Positions 1-9,049 of a stretch of 64,000 nucleotides of DNA are shown one piece after another. How positions within the stretch are numbered: the stretch's first letter is position 1; each line of letters begins with the position of its first letter. A model generated the notes under the pieces. It made no database searches and was not told the origin of the DNA. It saw nothing but the letters and a program-made list of their open reading frames with translations. The DNA is from Thiosocius sp963719025. GTDB taxonomy: Bacteria > Pseudomonadota > Gammaproteobacteria > Chromatiales > Chromatiaceae. The translations under genes and the position numbers were made by a program. The DNA lies in assembly GCA_963719025.1 (NCBI GenBank), contig CAVRBK010000092.1, forward strand, positions 1 to 64,000, read 5' to 3'.

Positions 1-502
1 CCAGGAACTGCGCCTGTCCGGCATCCGAGGCGCGCAGCGCCTGCAGGCGGAATGCCGCAAGGCGACGGTACACCGGGTCGATCGGGAATCCTTCGCGGGC
101 CAGGACAATCGCCGGTCCGAGACTGACCGACAGTGGCAGGCTGCCGTAGTGTTCAGCGATGTGCGCCAGCGCTGCCGGCGCCCCGGGGATCGCGGCGGCC
201 AGCGGGCCGTCGATCGAGGCCGCCGGAATCACCTTGCCTTCAACGTCAAGGTACATATCAACGGTTGCGGCAAACGGCGCCCGCTCGCGGCCATCGATCA
301 TGACCTCGCGGCCATCCAGCGCCCGATGCAGCAGCCAGAAGCCGCCGCCCCCCAGTCCCGAGCCATAAGGCTCGACGACCGCGAGCGCGGCGCTGACCGC
401 CACGGCGGCATCGAAGGCATTACCGCCGGCCGCCAGAACCGCCATGCCGGCCTCGGTGGCCAGCGGGTGCGCAGAGGCGACGGCGTCTGCCGACGGACGC
501 AT
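1..502 (-). CDS. ggt: Gamma-glutamyltransferase, N-terminal part (runs off left edge)
   Basis: The visible part is about 167 residues of the N-terminal half of a gamma-glutamyltranspeptidase, an Ntn hydrolase that cleaves and transfers the gamma-glutamyl group of glutathione. Typical family stretches are visible: SAHPLATEAG near the start, the glycine-rich GSGLGGGGFWLLH, DGRERAPFAA, and the SLPLSVSLGPAIVLAREGFPI segment. The catalytic threonine lies in the missing C-terminal half. ATG at 502 is preferred; an in-frame GTG lies four codons upstream at 514. No clear signal peptide precedes the conserved region, unlike the periplasmic E. coli enzyme. It sits directly downstream of a terminator that separates it from the ferredoxin gene. 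Confidence 0.85.
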   Translation of the reverse strand, partial: MRPSADAVASAHPLATEAGMAVLAAGGNAFDAAVAVSAALAVVEPYGSGLGGGGFWLLHRALDGREVMIDGRERAPFAATVDMYLDVEGKVIPAASIDGPLAAAIPGAPAALAHIAEHYGSLPLSVSLGPAIVLAREGFPIDPVYRRLAAFRLQALRASDAGQAQFL

Positions 503-539
503 CCCGGCGGACACACTGCCGAGCAAGCAGGCAGAAAAC

Positions 540-566
540 GAAAAGGCTCCGCAAGGGAGCCTTTCG
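540..566 (-). terminator. Rho-independent terminator after the ferredoxin gene
   Basis: On the minus strand a perfect 9-bp stem (AAAGGCTCC pairing with GGAGCCTTT, loop CTTGC) is followed by a T-rich tail (TCGTTTTC). It begins about 20 bases after the ferredoxin stop codon, so it should end the rsmD-coaD-fdx transcript. Confidence 0.75.
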
Positions 567-588
567 CCATCCATGCAGCGCCATGAAC

Positions 589-844
589 TCAGGCACTGGC
601 AGCCGTGATCCGCTCGTACTTGGCCATCAGCTCGTCCTTGGTTTCCTCGTGCTCCGGGTCGAGCGGGATACAGTCGACCGGACAGACCTCGACGCACTGC
701 GAGGTTTCGTAGTGACCGACGCACTCGGTGCACAGAGCCGGGATCGATCTCGTAGATTTCGTCACCCTGGCTGATCGCGCCGTTCGGACACTCCGGCTCG
801 CAGACATCGCAGTTGATGCATTCGTCGGTAATTATCAGGGCCAT
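589..844 (-). CDS. fdx: 2[4Fe-4S] ferredoxin, Alvin type (one-base frameshift)
   Basis: This is a small bacterial-type ferredoxin carrying two [4Fe-4S] clusters, used for low-potential electron transfer. Cysteine spacing is CINCDVCEPECP for the first cluster and CTEC-x8-C-x3-C for the second; the long insertion between ligands (VGHYETSQ) and the C-terminal extension are typical of the Allochromatium-type protein. The start MALIITDECINC is at 844. The span is 256 bases, one more than 84 codons plus stop, and the frame breaks at 738-739, where an extra C turns the expected Asp-Pro-Ala-Leu-Cys into another frame. This looks like a sequencing error, because both halves are perfectly conserved. 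It lies 36 bases after coaD, a common gammaproteobacterial pairing. Confidence 0.88.
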
Positions 845-880
845 TCTGGGCTACTCCACAAAGCTCAGTTTGTTCAGTCT

Positions 881-1360
881 TCAGGAACAGCGTTTGCTTC
901 GCAGCAGTCGCTGCACCTCCGGGTGCACGAATTCTGACACATCCCCACCCAGTCGCGCGATTTCCCGCACCAGGGTCGAGGAGATAAAGGCGTACTGTTC
1001 GGCCGGGGTCAGAAAGATCGTTTCGATCTCCGGCGCCAGGCGACGGTTCATGCTGGCCAGTTGGAATTCGTATTCGAAATCCGAGACCGCCCGCAAACCG
1101 CGAATCACCACGCTCGCATTGTGCTGGCGGCAGAATTCCATCAACAACCCCTCGAACGGCACGATCTCGACCGAGGGAATATCCTGCAGGGCAACCCGCG
1201 CCAGCTCGACGCGTTCCTCGATACCGCAAACCGGATCTTTTCCGGTGTCTTTGGCCACCGCAAGAATGACCTTGTCGAACAGCCGGGTGGCACGCGCCAC
1301 AAGATCGGTGTGCCCGTTTGTTATCGGGTCGAATGTACCTGGGTAAGCCGCTATCTTCAT
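881..1360 (-). CDS. coaD: Phosphopantetheine adenylyltransferase
   Basis: CoaD transfers AMP from ATP to 4'-phosphopantetheine, the fourth step of coenzyme A synthesis. The 159-residue length is normal for the family. The nucleotidyltransferase motif T/HxGH is seen as GTFDPITNGH (residues 8-17), and the C-terminal ATP-binding signature is seen as ISSTLVREIA. The RGLRAVSDFEYE segment for substrate binding is also intact. It is followed by the ferredoxin gene and preceded by rsmD on the same strand; rsmD-coaD-fdx is a recurrent cluster in gammaproteobacteria. Confidence 0.96.
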   Translation of the reverse strand: MKIAAYPGTFDPITNGHTDLVARATRLFDKVILAVAKDTGKDPVCGIEERVELARVALQDIPSVEIVPFEGLLMEFCRQHNASVVIRGLRAVSDFEYEFQLASMNRRLAPEIETIFLTPAEQYAFISSTLVREIARLGGDVSEFVHPEVQRLLRSKRCS

Positions 1361-1436
1361 TGCGATATATCAGCCGGTGGCCACGCAAAGCGCTGACATG
1401 CCGACTGCCTGATAGTTGTCATAAGATCCCGCTATA

Positions 1437-2006
1437 CTAGCGCGTTATGCTGCAGCGCAACAATCGTTGCGCCGATTGTCCTGCCAGCCCTTCCCTGGCG
1501 ACCGTCCAACCGACCGGCGGCTGCGGCCACGGACGTTTCGCGTCCTGTTCAAGATAGACCACCGCGTCTGCTGCGACCCAGCTGTTGCGCAGCAGGCCGT
1601 CGCAGACCTCAGGCAGAAGCGCTGCGGCAAAGGGCGGATCGGCAAATACGATATTGAAAGGCGTGGCCGGCACGTCGCGCAGCACCCGCCCGACATCCTG
1701 TTGCAGGACCTCCGCCCTGTCCTGTTCGCCGAGCAGGACGATGTTTTCGCGCAGGCGCTGCGCCACGCTGCGATGCCGCTCAACGGCACACAGAAACGAT
1801 GCACCACGCGACAGCGCCTCCAGACCCAGCGCACCGCTGCCGGCAAACAGATCGAGGCATCGCGCACCGGAAATATCGGCCTGCAGCCAGTTGAACAGCG
1901 TTTCACGCACCCGGTCCGCTGTCGGTCGCAGTCCACTGACGGGCTGAAACCGCAGCCGTCGGCCACGGTGCCGGCCGCCGATGATGCGGACCTGATTGGC
2001 ACCCAC
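1437..2006 (-). CDS. rsmD: 16S rRNA (guanine-966 N2) methyltransferase
   Basis: RsmD methylates G966 of 16S rRNA within the 30S subunit using S-adenosylmethionine. The N-terminal VRIIGGRHRGRRL and RPTADRVRETLFNWL segments are diagnostic, followed by the SAM-binding loop LDLFAGSGALGLEALSRGA and the catalytic DPPF motif (FADPPFAAALLP). Length 189 is usual. Its start lies 9 bases after the stop codon of the upstream M16 peptidase gene, so the M16 pair, rsmD, coaD and fdx may be one transcript. The gene normally neighbours ftsY in this class of bacteria, as it does here. Confidence 0.95.
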   Translation of the reverse strand: MGANQVRIIGGRHRGRRLRFQPVSGLRPTADRVRETLFNWLQADISGARCLDLFAGSGALGLEALSRGASFLCAVERHRSVAQRLRENIVLLGEQDRAEVLQQDVGRVLRDVPATPFNIVFADPPFAAALLPEVCDGLLRNSWVAADAVVYLEQDAKRPWPQPPVGWTVAREGLAGQSAQRLLRCSITR

Positions 2007-2015
2007 GGCCGGGTA

Positions 2016-3317
2016 TCAGCCGCTACCACCGACGATCACCGCAATGCCGTCCGGCGCGCTGATCCGGCGTGCAAAGGCATCGCGCACCTGCTCGACGTCA
2101 ACCGCGGCCAGTTTTTCCGGCAGGGTGTCCAGCCAGTCGAGCGGGTAGTCATAAAAACCCATCATGGCCAGATATTCGACGATCTTCGCATTACTCGAGA
2201 TGCGCAGGGGAAAGCCGCCGATAAGATTCTGCTTCGCGTCCTCGAGATCCTTTTCGCTCGGTCCCTCCTCGACGAAACGCGCGAGCGTCTCGCGCATTAC
2301 CTTCAGCGCCTCATCGGCCTGGTTGTTCTTGGTCTGCGCGATCATCAGGAAGGGGCCGTCGACGCGCATCGGGCTGAAGTAGCTGTACACGCTGTACGAC
2401 AGGCCGCGCTTGTTGCGCACCTCCTCGCCAAGGGTCGACACCAGCGCACCACCGCCCAGGACATGGTTACCCACATAGAGCGCGAAATAGTCGGGATCGT
2501 GGCGCGCCATACCGCCCTGTCCAACGTAGATGTGGGTCTGCGACGAGGGGAATGCCTCGCGCAGCTCGCCACCGCTGACCGCCGGCGGCTTGGGCAGCGG
2601 CGGTGCATGCTGACCTACCGGCAGGCCGGCGGTTACCTGCTCGGCCAGCTGCTCGGCACGCGTGCGGTCCACCGCACCGACGATCGCGATGATCGCGTTC
2701 GCCGCGACATAGTGACGGCGGTGGAAACGCTGCAGGTCACCGCGACTGATCGCGGCGAGCGACTGTTCGTTGCCGCCCGGGGCATGGGCGTAGGGATGAT
2801 CGGCATACAGGGTCTGGAAGAACCGCCGCTTGGCAACGCCCGCCGGCGACTGCAATGCACGGCGCAGCCCGATCTGCATCTGCTGGCGCACCCGCTCGAT
2901 GGCGTCGTTGTCGAAGCGCGGCTCGGCGAGCACCGCAGCCGTGCTTTGCAGGGCGATGTCCAGCACCTCGGGCTCGATCAGGCTGCGCATGCTCACCCAG
3001 GCCATGTCGCGCAACGAGCCACTGCCCAGTTCGATGCCACGTTCCTCGAGCCGCAGGGCAAGCGCATCGGCATTCCACTCGCCGGCCCCTTCGTTCAGCA
3101 TGTTGTTGGTGAAGTTCGCCAGCCCGGGCAGGTCGCCATCGCGCGCACTCCCGGCATCCATGACCACGCGAACGTCCACCATCGGCAGGTCGGCGGCATG
3201 TACGTACATCACTTGCGAACCACGACTGGTCTGCCAGGACTCGACCGTCGGGCCGGCCTGCACAACCGCGCACAGGCCCAGAATCAGGCTGGCGACGATC
3301 CATTGCTTAGCTGCCAT
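2016..3317 (-). CDS. M16 family metallopeptidase-like protein, subunit without zinc motif
   Basis: This 433-residue protein has a signal peptide (MAAKQWIVASLILGLCAVVQA) and the two-lobed M16 fold, but the N-terminal zinc motif HxxEH is missing: the corresponding helix reads LANFTNNMLNEGAG. M16 proteins in bacteria often act as a pair of one active and one inactive partner, and the active partner is the gene immediately upstream. The ATG at 3317 overlaps the stop of that gene by 11 bases and has a good ribosome site (AGGAGATCGTC before ATG), which suggests translational coupling. Later conserved segments, such as GGGALVSTLGEEVRNKRGLSYSV, are intact. Probable periplasmic or membrane-associated partner protein; substrate unknown. 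Confidence 0.9.
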   Translation of the reverse strand: MAAKQWIVASLILGLCAVVQAGPTVESWQTSRGSQVMYVHAADLPMVDVRVVMDAGSARDGDLPGLANFTNNMLNEGAGEWNADALALRLEERGIELGSGSLRDMAWVSMRSLIEPEVLDIALQSTAAVLAEPRFDNDAIERVRQQMQIGLRRALQSPAGVAKRRFFQTLYADHPYAHAPGGNEQSLAAISRGDLQRFHRRHYVAANAIIAIVGAVDRTRAEQLAEQVTAGLPVGQHAPPLPKPPAVSGGELREAFPSSQTHIYVGQGGMARHDPDYFALYVGNHVLGGGALVSTLGEEVRNKRGLSYSVYSYFSPMRVDGPFLMIAQTKNNQADEALKVMRETLARFVEEGPSEKDLEDAKQNLIGGFPLRISSNAKIVEYLAMMGFYDYPLDWLDTLPEKLAAVDVEQVRDAFARRISAPDGIAVIVGGSG

Positions 3318-4683
3318 GACGATCTCCTGCCGGTGCTGGCGCACGTGCCTGCTTCTGCTCCATCGGCAGGGGATCAAGTGTCGCAACGGTGAGGTTGTCG
3401 TCGATCAGGTAGCGCTGGGCGACCGTGCGCACCTGCTCGGGCGTGACCGCCTTGAGCGCATCGATCTCGGTCTTGACCAGGCGCCAGTCGAGACCGATGG
3501 TCTCGAGCATGCCCAGCTCCATTGCCTGGTAGAACAGCGAGTCGGCCTCAAACACCTTGCTGGCCACCGCCTGGGTCACCACCCGCTTGAGCTCATCCGG
3601 ATCAATCAGTTCTTCGCGCATGCGCGTGACCTGGTCGCGCAGCGCCTGCTCGACCTGGGCAACCGAATGCTCATCGGTCGGCGTGCCACTGAGCAGGAAC
3701 ATACCCGGCAAGCGACTGTAGCTGCCGTACTCGGCACCGGCCGATGCCGCTATGCCAGAGCCGCGCACCATCTCGCGGGCAAGGCGCGCACTGTTGCCGC
3801 CGTCCAGGACACTGGACAGCACATGCAATGCATAAGGCTCCCAGGGTTCCTGTGACTGACCCACGATCGGCGTCTTGTAGCCCATCAGCAGGTAGGGCTG
3901 GCGCGCCGGCACCCGCACCGTCACCCGGGTTTCGCCGCGCTGCTGCGGCTCTTTCGGCGGCTTCATCGGCGCGATCTCGCTGGTCTCCAGCGGGCCGAAG
4001 TGGCGCCGGGCCATCGCCAGTACGTCGTCCGGCTGGACATCGCCGACCACGACGAGAATGGCGTTGTTCGGTGCATACCAGCGGCGATACCATGCGGCCA
4101 GATCGTCGGCCGTCATATTGTCGAGATCGTTCATCCAGCCGATGACCGGGTTCTGGTACGGCGAGGCGCGCCAGGCTACGGCGTTGAACTGCTCGTAGAC
4201 CTTTCCGGAGGGCTTGTCCTCAGTGCGCAGGCGACGCTCCTCCTTAACAACATCGATCTCCTTGGCAAATTCCGCGGGATCGATCTGCAGACCACGCATG
4301 CGATCGGCCTCCAGTTCGAGGGCACGCTCCAGGTGCTCTACCGCAAGGGTCTCGAAGTAGGCCGTGTAGTCGCGACCGGTAAACGCATTCTCGTTGCCAC
4401 CCAGCGCCGAGATGATGCGTGAAAATTCGCCGGGCCCGAGCTTTTCCGTGCCTTTGAACATCATGTGCTCGAGGGCATGCGAGATCCCGGTGATGCCATC
4501 CGGTTCGTAGCTGGCGCCAACCTTGTACCAGACCTGGGAGACCACCACCGGTGCACGGTGATCCTGTTTGACGATCACCTTCATGCCGTTGTCCAGCATG
4601 AATTCGCTGACCTGCGCCGAGAGGGGCATCGCGAACAAAGCAATCAGGACGAGAAAGGCACTCCGTTGAACTGCTGTCACCAT
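3307..4683 (-). CDS. M16 family zinc metallopeptidase, catalytic subunit
   Basis: This 458-residue protein carries an N-terminal signal peptide ending near LSAQ, then the inverted zinc motif HxxEH in GISHALEHMMFKGT. The downstream glutamate ligand is probably in the HLERALELEADRM helix. It resembles the pitrilysin/processing-peptidase-like zinc proteases found beside ftsY in many gammaproteobacteria. It forms a pair with the non-catalytic M16 gene that overlaps its 3' end. The start at 4683 faces the divergent ftsY gene across 182 bases. Physiological substrate cannot be told from sequence. Confidence 0.93.
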   Translation of the reverse strand: MVTAVQRSAFLVLIALFAMPLSAQVSEFMLDNGMKVIVKQDHRAPVVVSQVWYKVGASYEPDGITGISHALEHMMFKGTEKLGPGEFSRIISALGGNENAFTGRDYTAYFETLAVEHLERALELEADRMRGLQIDPAEFAKEIDVVKEERRLRTEDKPSGKVYEQFNAVAWRASPYQNPVIGWMNDLDNMTADDLAAWYRRWYAPNNAILVVVGDVQPDDVLAMARRHFGPLETSEIAPMKPPKEPQQRGETRVTVRVPARQPYLLMGYKTPIVGQSQEPWEPYALHVLSSVLDGGNSARLAREMVRGSGIAASAGAEYGSYSRLPGMFLLSGTPTDEHSVAQVEQALRDQVTRMREELIDPDELKRVVTQAVASKVFEADSLFYQAMELGMLETIGLDWRLVKTEIDALKAVTPEQVRTVAQRYLIDDNLTVATLDPLPMEQKQARAPAPAGDRHGS

Positions 4684-4865
4684 TAGATACTCCAGGATGC
4701 GTGAGCGCGGCTGCGGGTGTTACGATGCGCCGCAGCAGAAAATTGGATAGGTTCAAGGCCCGCCGATTCTGGCCTGTCGATAGCGCCGCATCAACCGCCG
4801 GATTTAACGGGTCATGGGCCAATCGACCCGCAAGCGGCATAACAGTTCCCCGCAGACTCACCACA

Positions 4866-5843
4866 ATGTTTGGATTCGGCAAGAAAAAACCCCAGCAAGC
4901 AGCAGCCACGCAAACCGAGGACAAGCCTCAGGGTGTACTCGCGCGCCTCAAGGCCGGCCTGTCGCGTACCCGGGCAAACCTCAGCGATGCGCTGGGCGAC
5001 CTGCTCAGCGGCAGCCGCCAGATCGATGACGAGCTGCTCGAGGAACTCGAAACCCTGCTGCTGACCGCCGATGTCGGGGTCGATGCCACCCGCCGCATCA
5101 TCGACGACCTGACCGCCCAGGTGCGGCGCAAGGAACTGGCCAACCCAGAGGCCCTTGGCGTGGCACTGCGCGCCCAGCTGAGCAGCCTGCTGCAGTCGGT
5201 CCATGCCCCGGTGCGCGAGGCGGCCACGGATCGTCCGCAGGTGATCCTGATGGTGGGGATCAACGGCGCCGGCAAAACCACCACAATCGGCAAGCTGGCA
5301 CGCCGTTTCAAGGACGAGGGCAACAGCGTGATGCTGGCGGCTGGCGATACCTTCCGCGCCGCCGCGGTCGAACAACTGCAGACCTGGGGCCAACGCAACG
5401 ATATCCCGGTAATCGCCCAGGCAAGCGGCGCCGATGCGGCGTCGGTGATCTACGATGCGCTGGCAGCGGCGACGGCACGCAAGATCGATGTCCTGATCGC
5501 CGATACCGCCGGGCGCCTGCACACCAAGAGCAACCTCATGGACGAGCTCAGCAAGATCAGCCGGGTGATGAAAAAGATCGACCCCGACGCGCCGCACGAG
5601 GTGATGCTGGTGGTCGATGCCGGCACCGGCCAGAATGCGCTGAACCAGGCGATCGAGTTCCACAACACGGTCGGCCTGACCGGGATCACCCTGACCAAGC
5701 TCGATGGCACTGCCAAGGGCGGTATCATTTTTGCCATCGCCGAACGCGTCGGTGTACCGATCCGCTTTATCGGTGTTGGCGAGACCATTGAAGATCTTCG
5801 CCCCTTCGATGCCGATGAGTTCGTCAAGGCACTTTTTGAATAG
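4866..5843 (+). CDS. ftsY: Signal recognition particle receptor FtsY
   Basis: FtsY is the membrane-associated GTPase receptor that docks SRP-ribosome complexes at the translocon. The chosen start MFGFGKKK at 4866 gives 325 residues; the open frame continues upstream to 4701 but that part has no family character. The N-terminal helical N domain (about 30-120) is followed by the G domain with GINGAGKTTTIGKL (G1), GDTFRAAAVEQL, DTAGRLH (G3), TKLDGTAKGG (G4) and a C-terminal GVGETIEDLRPF segment. The acidic N-terminal A domain is very short. It heads the ftsY-ftsE-ftsX cluster. Confidence 0.96.
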   Translation: MFGFGKKKPQQAAATQTEDKPQGVLARLKAGLSRTRANLSDALGDLLSGSRQIDDELLEELETLLLTADVGVDATRRIIDDLTAQVRRKELANPEALGVALRAQLSSLLQSVHAPVREAATDRPQVILMVGINGAGKTTTIGKLARRFKDEGNSVMLAAGDTFRAAAVEQLQTWGQRNDIPVIAQASGADAASVIYDALAAATARKIDVLIADTAGRLHTKSNLMDELSKISRVMKKIDPDAPHEVMLVVDAGTGQNALNQAIEFHNTVGLTGITLTKLDGTAKGGIIFAIAERVGVPIRFIGVGETIEDLRPFDADEFVKALFE

Positions 5844-5866
5844 CGCCGGGGAGCGGCCTGAACGCG

Positions 5867-6553
5867 ATGATCCGCTTCGATAACGTCGCCAAACGCTACG
5901 CCACCGGACATGAAGGCCTGTCCGGGGTCGATCTGCACCTCGAACCCGGTGAGATGGCCTTTCTGACCGGCCATTCCGGCGCCGGCAAGAGCACCCTGCT
6001 GAAACTGATCGGCCTGCTGGAGCGCGCCACCCGCGGCCAGGTCTGGGTCAACGGCCACAACCTGAACAAGCTAAAATCGCGCGATATCCCCTACCACCGG
6101 CGCGAGGTCGGCATGATCTTCCAGGATCACCGGCTGCTGCACGACCGTACCGTGTTCGACAACATCGCCCTGCCCCTGGTGGTCGCCGGCATGGGACACG
6201 GCGAGACCAGGCGTCGCGTGCGCGCTGCACTCGACAAGGTCGGGCTGTTGAAGAAAGAGAAGGTGTTCCCGATCACATTGTCCGGCGGCGAGCAGCAGCG
6301 CGTGGGGATCGCCCGTGCGCTGGTCAGCAAGCCACCGGTACTGCTGGCCGACGAGCCGACCGGCAATCTCGACCCGGAGCTGTCGCGCGAGATCATGGAA
6401 CTGTTCCTGCAGTTCAACCAGGTCGGGGTGACCCTGCTGGTCGCCACCCACGACATCGACCTGATCCAGCGCTTCGACAAGCGCATCATCCAGCTGCGTG
6501 ACGGCCGGGTTGCCCATGACACCACCGACGACACGACAGGTGGACGGGCATGA
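5867..6553 (+). CDS. ftsE: Cell division ATP-binding protein FtsE
   Basis: FtsE is the ABC-type ATPase of the FtsEX complex, which transmits septal signals to periplasmic peptidoglycan hydrolase activators. Walker A is GHSGAGKSTLLKL, the signature is LSGGEQQRVGIARAL, Walker B is PPVLLADEPTGNLD, and the switch histidine is in VATHDIDL. The 228-residue length fits. Its stop overlaps the ftsX start as ATGA (6550-6553), indicating coupled translation. Confidence 0.96.
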   Translation: MIRFDNVAKRYATGHEGLSGVDLHLEPGEMAFLTGHSGAGKSTLLKLIGLLERATRGQVWVNGHNLNKLKSRDIPYHRREVGMIFQDHRLLHDRTVFDNIALPLVVAGMGHGETRRRVRAALDKVGLLKKEKVFPITLSGGEQQRVGIARALVSKPPVLLADEPTGNLDPELSREIMELFLQFNQVGVTLLVATHDIDLIQRFDKRIIQLRDGRVAHDTTDDTTGGRA

Positions 6554-7509
6554 CCCGGCGTGGCAAGGCGGCGCGGTTCAAGCGCAATCGCAACCCGATC
6601 ACCTGGCTGCTGCGACATGCGCAGATGTCGCTGTCCTCGCTCGGCCGGCTGACCCGCAGCCCGATCAGCACCGGCATGACGGCGGCGGTTATCGGCATTG
6701 CCCTGGCCCTGCCCAGCGGCCTGCACCTGCTGGTCGACAATATCCGCGATCTCTCCAACTCGTGGGATGGCACGGCCAGCGTGTCGCTGTTTCTCAGCGA
6801 GGGCGTCACCGATGCCCAGGCCGAGGCGGTGCGCAAACAGATCGACCAGCGCCCCGATGTCGCCGAGACACGCCTGATCGACCGCACCCAGGCGCTTGAC
6901 GAATTCCGCCGCCTGTCGGGCTTCGGCGAGGCCCTCGACCTGCTCGACGACAACCCCTTGCCCGCGGTGGTGCTGGTGCGACCACAGGATACGATCCAGG
7001 GCGCCGAGGCCTTCACCCGGATGGCGCAGGAACTGCAGGCCTACCGCGAGATCGAGCTCGCACAGGTCGACCTGCAGTGGGTCGAGCGCCTCGGGGCGAT
7101 TACCGGCACCTTCGAGCGCGCCGTGTTCATCCTCGCCGCGCTGCTGGCGGGCGCCGTGCTGCTGATCGTCGGCAACACCATCCGCCTCGAGATACAGAAC
7201 CGGCACAGCGAGATCGAGGTCGTCAAACTGGTCGGCGGCACCGATGCCTTTATCCGTCGGCCGTTTCTCTACGAAGGACTGTGGTATGGCCTGCTGGGCG
7301 CACTGATCGCCCTCACCCTGGTGCTGGTCGCCCTGTTCATGCTGGACGGCCCGGTACAGCGTCTGGCCGGTCTGTACGAATCCGAATTCTCACTGGCCGT
7401 GATCGACCCGGTCAGCCTGCTGGGCGTGGCCCTGGGAGGTCCGTTGCTGGGATTGACAGGGGCCTGGCTGGCGGTCGGTCGCCACCTTGCACAGATCCAG
7501 CCAGACTAG
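6550..7509 (+). CDS. ftsX: Cell division protein FtsX
   Basis: FtsX is the integral membrane partner of FtsE. The 319 residues show an N-terminal cytoplasmic basic region, a first membrane segment around MTAAVIGIALALPSGLHLLV, a periplasmic loop of about 110 residues (the PLD that contacts EnvC-type activators), and three C-terminal membrane segments (AVFILAALLAGAVLLIV, LWYGLLGALIALTLVLVAL and the last 30 residues). Its start overlaps ftsE by 4 bases. In most gammaproteobacteria rpoH follows directly; here about 3.5 kb with other genes is placed between them. It converges on the histidine kinase gene with a 40-base gap. Confidence 0.95.
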   Translation: MTRRGKAARFKRNRNPITWLLRHAQMSLSSLGRLTRSPISTGMTAAVIGIALALPSGLHLLVDNIRDLSNSWDGTASVSLFLSEGVTDAQAEAVRKQIDQRPDVAETRLIDRTQALDEFRRLSGFGEALDLLDDNPLPAVVLVRPQDTIQGAEAFTRMAQELQAYREIELAQVDLQWVERLGAITGTFERAVFILAALLAGAVLLIVGNTIRLEIQNRHSEIEVVKLVGGTDAFIRRPFLYEGLWYGLLGALIALTLVLVALFMLDGPVQRLAGLYESEFSLAVIDPVSLLGVALGGPLLGLTGAWLAVGRHLAQIQPD

Positions 7510-7549
7510 CGACCCAGGGCCGAGTCAGTGGGCAGGCCACCCTGCTCTC

Positions 7550-9049
7550 TCAGCGCGACGAGACGGCCCGGCGATCGCGCAAGACGAACGAAAATTCGCT
7601 CCCCCTGACCGGGTCGCTTTGCACCGCCACGGCGCTGTCATGCAGTTCGAGGATCCGTTTGACGATCGCCAGCCCGAGGCCGGTCGAGTCGGCGCGTTTG
7701 GCGGACGCCGTGCGCGCGCGGAATCCGCGGTCGAAGATGCGCGGCAGATCCTCTGCGGCGATGCCGTCGCCGGTATCCGCGACCGCGAGCCGAACCCCGC
7801 CCGGACGATCAGCTAACGACAGCGCGATACTGCCGCCAGGCGGCGTGTGTCGGAGTGCGTTCTCCAACAAGTTGGTGATCACCCGTTCAATCAGGTGGAT
7901 ATCACCCCAAACCAGGCAATCGTCTGCGTCTTTCTCGACCCGCAGACCCAGGCCCTCACGCTCGACAATGAGACGGTACTCCTGCGCGATATCACCCACC
8001 AGGTCGGCCAGACAGAACGTGGCACACTGCGGTTGCGCGGTGCCCGAATCCAGCCGCGCCAGCTCGAACAGGTCGTCGATCAGGTGGCCGAGACGTACCC
8101 CATGGTGATGCACAACATCGAGATAGGACTTCTGCTGTTCAGCGCTGATCTCGTCGCGTTTGAGCGCCAGGGTCTCGACATACCCCTGCATGGTGGCCAG
8201 TGGTGTACGCAGATCGTGTGAAACGGCGGCGACCAGGTCGCGACGCTGCTGATCGGCGCGTCGGATCTCTTCCAGCTGGTCCGCCATCCTGTCCTGCATG
8301 GCATCGAATGCCACTGCCAGTTGCGATACCTCGTCACCGGCGGCGGCATGCGGGATACCTTCCCGCCCCATCGCCTCGACACAATAGGTATTCACGTGGC
8401 CGGTCAGCACTTTGAGCCGGCGACTCAGACGGGCAAAGATCAACAAGGCGCTGCCGAGACCGAAGACCACGCAGCCGACGACCGCCAGGGTGGTCAGGCG
8501 CAGCACCTCGCTGACCCCCGCGGTTGCTGCCAGCTGCTCGTATTTCTGCCCACCCAGGACCACGTAGACGTATCCCTCGAGCATGCCGTCGTGCTCGACC
8601 GCGGCGACGGTGAAGATCTTCCTGCGCCCTTCCCCGCGCGGATCATCACCCTGTAGCGGAAGATTCGCCGGATCTGCGAGAAAGTGCCGGATTGGTTCGA
8701 GGTCGACCCGCGATTGCAGCCTCGCATGCTCACCCAGGTCGTGACTGAGCACCCGCCCGTCGGGGGCCAGCAGATAGACCTCCACACTCGGATTGATCAC
8801 CATCGCCTGATGCGCCAGGCGCTGCAGGGCGGGCGTATTGACCACGCCCTGGCGGATCAATGGTGCCTCACCGGCCACATACATGGCGATCGGTGCATTA
8901 AGCCGCTGGGTAACCTCCTGGTAGTAAAGGTCGGCCGAGTAACGCGTGAGCAAAACCAACACCAGGCCGATCAACAGAAACAGCACGACCAGCGCCGCAG
9001 AGAGCCTGAAGTAAAGGGTGCGCAGCATGCTGAAGGTCTGGCGCGGCAT
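7550..9049 (-). CDS. Membrane sensor histidine kinase (OmpR/EnvZ-RstB type)
   Basis: This is a 499-residue two-component sensor. Two membrane segments at about 12-36 and 186-208 bracket a periplasmic sensor region of about 150 residues, followed by HAMP (about 205-260), a HisKA phosphoacceptor site AAVSHDLRTPLA with His278, and a HATPase domain with N box NLLENALRH, G1 DTGDGI and G2 GLGLAIVKRI. Its ATG directly abuts the stop of the response regulator gene upstream, so they are one operon. The periplasmic domain gives no clear ligand. The divergent spondin/PEP-CTERM gene is a candidate target, by position only. Confidence 0.93.
   Translation of the reverse strand: MPRQTFSMLRTLYFRLSAALVVLFLLIGLVLVLLTRYSADLYYQEVTQRLNAPIAMYVAGEAPLIRQGVVNTPALQRLAHQAMVINPSVEVYLLAPDGRVLSHDLGEHARLQSRVDLEPIRHFLADPANLPLQGDDPRGEGRRKIFTVAAVEHDGMLEGYVYVVLGGQKYEQLAATAGVSEVLRLTTLAVVGCVVFGLGSALLIFARLSRRLKVLTGHVNTYCVEAMGREGIPHAAAGDEVSQLAVAFDAMQDRMADQLEEIRRADQQRRDLVAAVSHDLRTPLATMQGYVETLALKRDEISAEQQKSYLDVVHHHGVRLGHLIDDLFELARLDSGTAQPQCATFCLADLVGDIAQEYRLIVEREGLGLRVEKDADDCLVWGDIHLIERVITNLLENALRHTPPGGSIALSLADRPGGVRLAVADTGDGIAAEDLPRIFDRGFRARTASAKRADSTGLGLAIVKRILELHDSAVAVQSDPVRGSEFSFVLRDRRAVSSR

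Noticed and set aside
1433..1438. TATACT as a plus-strand promoter -10 box
   Set aside because: No -35 box at suitable spacing, and a transcript would run antisense into rsmD.
1467..3392. Long plus-strand open frame of 641 codons
   Set aside because: It is antisense to rsmD and an M16 peptidase gene, has a composition typical of a shadow frame in high-G+C DNA and shows no domain.
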